Virus record (IMG/VR): IMGVR_UViG_3300009184_000185
Coordinates: 1-25,777 of that record
From: a virus
Direction: 5' to 3' (one strand)
DNA: 25,777 nucleotides
Below the pieces are notes generated by a model. The model made no database searches. It had not been told where the DNA came from and saw nothing but the letters and a program-made list of their open reading frames with translations. This document shows positions 21,883 to 25,777 of this stretch, piece by piece; position 1 is the stretch's first letter, and each line of letters starts with the position of its first letter. Position numbers and translations under genes: made by a program.

Positions 21883-22506
21883 TTACCAGCTCACAGCTTC
21901 AACTTCTTCCACCGTCGTGGCGGCATCAACTTGCGCCACCAGCCCTGATTCCTTCTCGTACAACGGGATCACTTGGGCGGCAATCTCCAGCGCGATCTGC
22001 GCGAGTTGCGTTGCTGTGTACATCGTCCAGTTGCCGTTTACATCTTTGTAGCCGCACTCCTGCTCGGGAGACAGTTGAGCAATCTGGATGGCGATGCTCA
22101 GTTTGTTGTTGTCCGACTCTGTACTGCCAAACACACCCAGCGATGTCGTCTTGTCGGCGTACATCTCAACGCTGCGTGCCGCTGCGATCTCGGCTTTTTT
22201 CTTAGACTTTGCCTTGTCCAGATCAGTCTGTGTAACGTCTGGCGTTACAACACCACCAAACAATTTGCAAGTGGCATCAACGACAAGCAAGGTTTCTGCC
22301 GTAGTCACAAGACCTGTGGTGATGGGCGTATAAATCTGCCATGAGAAACGGTCAACAGGGCGATCTTGGTCTGTTGCGCGGTCTGCGCTGATGTAGGACG
22401 ACACCGTGGCGTACAGGTTGTCCTGAGCGTCAATGATGATGGAATTGATGCGGTGGTATTCGTAGACAATACCCTGCGCGTTGGTGAGTTGTTTAGTGAT
22501 TGCCAT
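21883..22506 (-). CDS. DUF4376-like fibre-associated protein
   Basis: The product has 207 residues. The N-terminal ~90 are beta-like (AITKQLTNAQGIVYEYHRI, then YATVSSYISADRA). The C-terminal half is a helical domain of DUF4376 type. Its parts are AKSKKKAEIAAARSVEMYADK, then WTMYTATQLAQIALEIAAQV, and the typical ending AATTVEEVEAVSW. DUF4376 is usually found in proteins encoded after tail fibres and is thought to act in fibre assembly. Here it follows the glycine-repeat fibre gene with a TAATG overlap, so it may be that fibre's chaperone. Confidence 0.7.
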   Translation of the reverse strand: MAITKQLTNAQGIVYEYHRINSIIIDAQDNLYATVSSYISADRATDQDRPVDRFSWQIYTPITTGLVTTAETLLVVDATCKLFGGVVTPDVTQTDLDKAKSKKKAEIAAARSVEMYADKTTSLGVFGSTESDNNKLSIAIQIAQLSPEQECGYKDVNGNWTMYTATQLAQIALEIAAQVIPLYEKESGLVAQVDAATTVEEVEAVSW

Positions 22507-23639
22507 TATGCAAGTATTCCTAAGTTGCGAAGTGCTTTGACTACCTTGGCAAGTGTGTAGCCGTCATAGGTGTCGCCAATGTTTGCAATGGTTCCGACAA
22601 CAGCAACACGGGTTGCAGCGGTGGTTGCAGTTGTGGGTTGGGCGACTGGGGCGGCGCTAAAGAATCCAATACATGAATCAACACCAATTTGTTGACATTG
22701 GATAAGATAAATATTGCCATCCGACAAAATCAAACTACCGTTTGCGACGGTGCCAGAGCCAGGAAAAAGAAATACGTCCCCACCTGTGCCGGAAATTGAT
22801 TGACCAGCGTAAATGTTTAACGTCCCACCAATGCCTGTGCCTTGAGCCGCACCAGCATTAAATGTCAAATTTCCCGCACTACCAGTACCAGAACCAATTC
22901 CAGAACTAAAAGTAATATCGCCACCAGAACCATTTACGCTTCCACCACCAGAATAAAACGCCAATAAACCACCATTGGCGCCGCTACTACCACCACCAGA
23001 ATAAAATTCTGCATTGCCGCCATTATTTCCAACGCCAGTACCTGACCCAGCCTGCAACAAAAAGTTTGTTCCGCTTGCGCTTGTGCCGTTATTGGTGGTG
23101 ATCTTGGTGGCGTTAATTGTCGGCACGGTAAGAGTTGTCGTGCCAACGGTGTAGGTAAACGTGCTGCTGGCTGCAAATGCTGTGCCGTTGCTGTACTGAA
23201 TCTGGGTATTTGCGCCAGCCGGAGCAGTTGTCGGCGGGGCTGCAAACGAGCCATCAGCTCTAAGAAAGTTTGTTGTGCCGCCGCCGCTTGCTGGCACAAC
23301 ACCTTGGTTGGATGAAGTAAAAGTGTCCAAATACTTGGCGGGCGCGGTACAAAAGACGTCTTGCGTGCCGCCGCTAAAGTTGGTCAGCGAGCCGCCATTG
23401 CTTGAGGCCAGCACAGTCGTGCGGGCAAGCGTGTTGGCCGAGCCGTTGTAGGTTCCCGTGCCAACTTCCCAGTTGGGGCCAGATTGATCGGCAATGCAAT
23501 ATGCAACTGTTTGGGTGCCGGTGCCAAATGCCGTCAGAAAGGATCGATAGCCGGTGCCTGTCGTGGCCAACGTCAGCGTAACCGTGCCGGTGCCGGTGAT
23601 GCCCAGGCTTTGCTTGACTCGATCAGCGTACAAAGCCAT
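22506..23639 (-). CDS. glycine-repeat fibre protein, probable head fibre
   Basis: The product has 377 residues. An N-terminal beta domain (about 1-108) is followed by the common phage-fibre junction NQGVVPASGGGTTNFLRADG (111-130). A linker and then about seven 16-residue glycine repeats (189-300) come next. The C-terminal module (ATTAATRVAVVGTIANIGDTYDGYTLAKVVKALRNLGILA region) resembles trimeric phage fibre ends, with a final helix. It is the gene after the portal rather than in the tail module, so a head-surface fibre is more likely than a tail fibre. Such proteins may help attach virions to particles or host surfaces. The start overlaps the portal stop (ATGA). Confidence 0.7.
   Translation of the reverse strand: MALYADRVKQSLGITGTGTVTLTLATTGTGYRSFLTAFGTGTQTVAYCIADQSGPNWEVGTGTYNGSANTLARTTVLASSNGGSLTNFSGGTQDVFCTAPAKYLDTFTSSNQGVVPASGGGTTNFLRADGSFAAPPTTAPAGANTQIQYSNGTAFAASSTFTYTVGTTTLTVPTINATKITTNNGTSASGTNFLLQAGSGTGVGNNGGNAEFYSGGGSSGANGGLLAFYSGGGSVNGSGGDITFSSGIGSGTGSAGNLTFNAGAAQGTGIGGTLNIYAGQSISGTGGDVFLFPGSGTVANGSLILSDGNIYLIQCQQIGVDSCIGFFSAAPVAQPTTATTAATRVAVVGTIANIGDTYDGYTLAKVVKALRNLGILA
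22740..23075 (-). repeat. about seven 48-bp (16-residue) glycine repeats in the head-fibre gene
   Basis: The encoded residues ~189-300 repeat every 16 positions with the pattern GGx-hydrophobic-x-F-xx-G-x-G. Examples are NGGNAEFYSGGGSSGA, NGGLLAFYSGGGSVNG, SGGDITFSSGIGSGTG, SAGNLTFNAGAAQGTG, IGGTLNIYAGQSISG and TGGDVFLFPGSGTVAN. One unit is 15 and one is 17 residues. The alternating hydrophobic and glycine positions fit a beta-solenoid or triple-stranded beta-helix. Confidence 0.75.
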
Positions 23640-25777
23640 CAGTTCAGCCCAGTAATTTTGCCGTCAATCGAGCGCACAACGGTGCGGGGTCTGGCAAGGC
23701 GCTCTAGAGCCGCTTGAAAGCCTTCCATGGCCACAGCCATAGTCTGCTGTAGGTCGGTGGCTCCAGACGTCCTAATAACCTCTTGCTGGATCATCTGATC
23801 TGCTTGGATAGCGTCGGCTTGAGACTTTTGCGCGGCAGCAATCTGGGCCACAACAACCTTGGTTTCGGCCTCAAGTTGGGCAATGCGCCACTTGAGATCG
23901 GCGTCGGCCTCCATTTTGGCCTGCTCAATCATTTGTGTTGACTGAGCATCAACAGCCTTGAGTTGCGTTTCATGATCCATGCGGGCCATCTCAAGCTGCG
24001 CTTGATGCTGCTGGTCGGCCTGCTTAAATTGCGCCTCGGCTTGCAGCTTCATCTGATCGGACTGAGCCTGAGCCTGCATCTTGGCCTGATCCATCTGCAT
24101 CTGGTGTTGCATCTTCAACTCTTCGGGATCGGGCGGGGGCGGCTGTTCAGGTTGCTGCTGTTGTTGCTCCAGTTGCTCCTTAAACTGCTGGGCAGTCTGG
24201 TCAATCTGGCCTTCCATGCTTTTGCCAATCTTGAACGCACCGACGCCAAACTTGAGCATATCAAGCGACAGCGGAACAATCTGAGGCGCAACTTGGCTGG
24301 CTTGCACGGCCTTTTCCAAAAAGCTTGAGACTGCGCCCAAGAACTCCATGCGATCTTGCTTTTCCTGCGACTCATCCATCATGATGAGCGAGTCGGTGCT
24401 GATCTCAATGCGGAACGAGCGCATAGGCTCGTTGCGCAGCAGCTCCAACGCCTGAGGCACCAGTTGCTGATCAACCGGACTAAGCTGATCGGCAGCAGAC
24501 ATCATCAGAATGGTCTGAGGATCAAACAGTTGGCAAATGATCTGAGCCTTGAGCTGGATCATGTGCGTAGCAAACCGCGCCACATCGTCCTGATAGCTTT
24601 TGAGCCGCAGCGAGGCGTATTGGCCTTTAATCTGCTGGGCAGTTGCCGTCTCAGAGGCCACAGACTGACCACGCACAATGTCGCTGATGCCGGTGAGGTC
24701 GTAAATCTGGCTTTTGACTTGCTCAAATGCCTGATATGCCTGCATCAAAGCGCCAGCAATTGGCGTCAGATCAACCATGTCAATTGACCCAGCCAGACCA
24801 CGCTTTTCCGAGAACGACATCCAGTTCTTGACCGGAATCAAATCGTTGTTGTTGGCCTCGGTGAACAAACGGGCCAGCTCAGGCGATGCAGCGTCGTAGA
24901 CGCCCTTGACCTGCAATGCTTTGACCAGGCCATCAATGCGGTCGCTCAAGATGTCAAGCGAGTTGGCTTGGTCTTGGTATAGCGCAAAGTCAGGAACGGG
25001 CACTAAACTCTCGTTGGTGATCGTGCTGTACAGCGGCTTTGGGCAGGGATAAAACCCTTCCAGCTTTAGCGGGTCATCTTGCTCGTCCAAAAACTCGTTA
25101 AACGACTTGGACAGCCAAATGGCTTTGCCGGTCTCTTTGTCCCACAATTCAATAATCATTGCCCGCTTATCGACGCCCTCTCGGCTAGCGTTCTTCATCT
25201 CGCTAGGCTCAGAGTCAAGCGGAATCTTCTTAGCCAACTCGTCGCCAAATCTCTCGCGCAGCATGGGGCGGGTCATGTAGACCTTGCGCCAGACAATGCA
25301 CGTCTCTTCCCATGTGCGAGCCACGTTGTGGCCGAAGTCACGCCAATGGACGTAGTCGCAAGGAGCGCACTCGTAATCCAACATCTCGTCGGTGGGCGAC
25401 TCTTCGTCTTCGGTGATCTGAGCCTCGCCCTGTTTAAATCGCGGCTCATACCGCACCCACGCCACGCCACGGCCAGGCAGAAAGCGGTCGTACAGCGCAG
25501 AGGTCAACGTCTCGCGGTAGTCGGAATAGTGCGTGATCTCGTAGTCAAGCGCACGCTCAAGCAACAGCGCGGCCACACGGCCAACTTGATCGTTGTCGCG
25601 GAAACGGCGGCTGACGTCAGGTTTCGGCAGACGGGCAAACGTCGCGGCCTTGAGCGTCTGGACATTTGACCAGAGGATGTTGAACCGCGAGCCGCTGTCT
25701 TGGCTGTTTCGGGTGTCGTCCCGATACCGCTTCAGAATCTTCTTGGCTCGCGTCTCCCATGACGCAAACTCGCGGTC
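23639..25777 (-). CDS. portal protein, P22-like (N-terminus cut by window edge)
   Basis: At least 712 residues are visible, and the open frame runs through the right edge (beginning DREFASWETRAKKILKRYRD). The GTG at 25576 is therefore not the true start. The P22-type portal core is shown by SRFNILWSNVQTLKAATFAR, then FLPGRGVAWVRYEP, DYVHWRDFGHNVARTWEE, and TGISDIVRGQSVASETATAQQI. The C-terminal part (about 23765-24175) is Gln/Pro-rich and then a long Gln/Ala/Met coiled coil (MQMDQAKMQAQAQSDQ and similar). Twelve copies would form the DNA gateway at one capsid vertex. The P22 portal is 725 residues, so only a short N-terminus should be missing. The terminase genes probably lie to the right. 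Confidence 0.9.
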   Translation of the reverse strand, partial: DREFASWETRAKKILKRYRDDTRNSQDSGSRFNILWSNVQTLKAATFARLPKPDVSRRFRDNDQVGRVAALLLERALDYEITHYSDYRETLTSALYDRFLPGRGVAWVRYEPRFKQGEAQITEDEESPTDEMLDYECAPCDYVHWRDFGHNVARTWEETCIVWRKVYMTRPMLRERFGDELAKKIPLDSEPSEMKNASREGVDKRAMIIELWDKETGKAIWLSKSFNEFLDEQDDPLKLEGFYPCPKPLYSTITNESLVPVPDFALYQDQANSLDILSDRIDGLVKALQVKGVYDAASPELARLFTEANNNDLIPVKNWMSFSEKRGLAGSIDMVDLTPIAGALMQAYQAFEQVKSQIYDLTGISDIVRGQSVASETATAQQIKGQYASLRLKSYQDDVARFATHMIQLKAQIICQLFDPQTILMMSAADQLSPVDQQLVPQALELLRNEPMRSFRIEISTDSLIMMDESQEKQDRMEFLGAVSSFLEKAVQASQVAPQIVPLSLDMLKFGVGAFKIGKSMEGQIDQTAQQFKEQLEQQQQQPEQPPPPDPEELKMQHQMQMDQAKMQAQAQSDQMKLQAEAQFKQADQQHQAQLEMARMDHETQLKAVDAQSTQMIEQAKMEADADLKWRIAQLEAETKVVVAQIAAAQKSQADAIQADQMIQQEVIRTSGATDLQQTMAVAMEGFQAALERLARPRTVVRSIDGKITGLN

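Noticed and set aside
22506-23639. A diversity-generating retroelement variable region in the glycine-repeat fibre
   Set aside because: The phage type recalls BPP-1-like podoviruses, but no reverse transcriptase, template repeat or Avd-like gene is visible in the window.
1-25777. tRNA genes, CRISPR arrays or insertion sequences
   Set aside because: Genes fill nearly all the window, the gaps are too short for a tRNA apart from the leader at 37-126, which shows no cloverleaf arms, and no regularly spaced direct repeats or transposase motifs were seen.

Overview
The window is a contiguous piece of a tailed-phage genome (or prophage) with podovirus architecture. A P22-type portal, scaffold, major capsid, gp4-like adaptor and gp10-like stabilisation/nozzle protein are present. 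No tape-measure, tail-tube or sheath gene is seen. The DNA is moderately GC-rich and tightly packed, with ATGA, TAATG and GTGA start/stop overlaps at most junctions and no gap longer than about 130 bases. The host cannot be read from the sequence. The codon style and the fibre and capsid types suggest a phage of an aquatic Gram-negative proteobacterium, possibly a betaproteobacterium, but that is inference.

Layout. Positions 127-4614 (+ strand) hold an early/DNA-metabolism operon: a Cas4/RecB-like PD-(D/E)XK nuclease with an Fe-S-type cysteine set, a DUF551-like protein, a small acidic protein, an SF2 helicase with a zinc ribbon, a VRR-NUC nuclease, and six small proteins. Two of these six (4299-4451 and 4435-4614) are only 50 and 59 codons long; the second is an NrdR-like zinc ribbon. 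This operon converges on the late region at about 4615-4647 with no clear terminator between them.

Positions 4648-25777 are all on the - strand and are transcribed from right to left. In transcription order the head module is: portal (cut by the right edge), a glycine-repeat fibre, a DUF4376-type chaperone-like protein, three small proteins, scaffold, major capsid protein and a probable decoration protein. A strong rho-independent terminator follows at 18206-18238. Next come a DUF115-methyltransferase fusion, a conserved coiled-coil protein, the head-tail adaptor, a protein with an ART-PolyVal-like ADP-ribosyltransferase domain, the nozzle/stabilisation protein and a GNAT acetyltransferase. 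Three probable ejection (internal virion) proteins, a DUF5856-like helical protein, the tail fibre and its chaperone follow. The lysis cassette consists of a TM/coiled-coil protein, a GTA-type 3TM holin, a small two-TM protein and a GH108 endolysin. Two small basic proteins end the operon.

The most notable feature is that three enzyme-like proteins (methyltransferase fusion, ADP-ribosyltransferase, acetyltransferase) are interleaved with virion and ejection genes of the tail module. At least the ADP-ribosyltransferase may therefore be a virion-delivered effector. The head-fibre candidate carries about seven 16-residue glycine repeats that look like a beta-solenoid. Terminase, DNA polymerase, integrase and repressor are not in the window.
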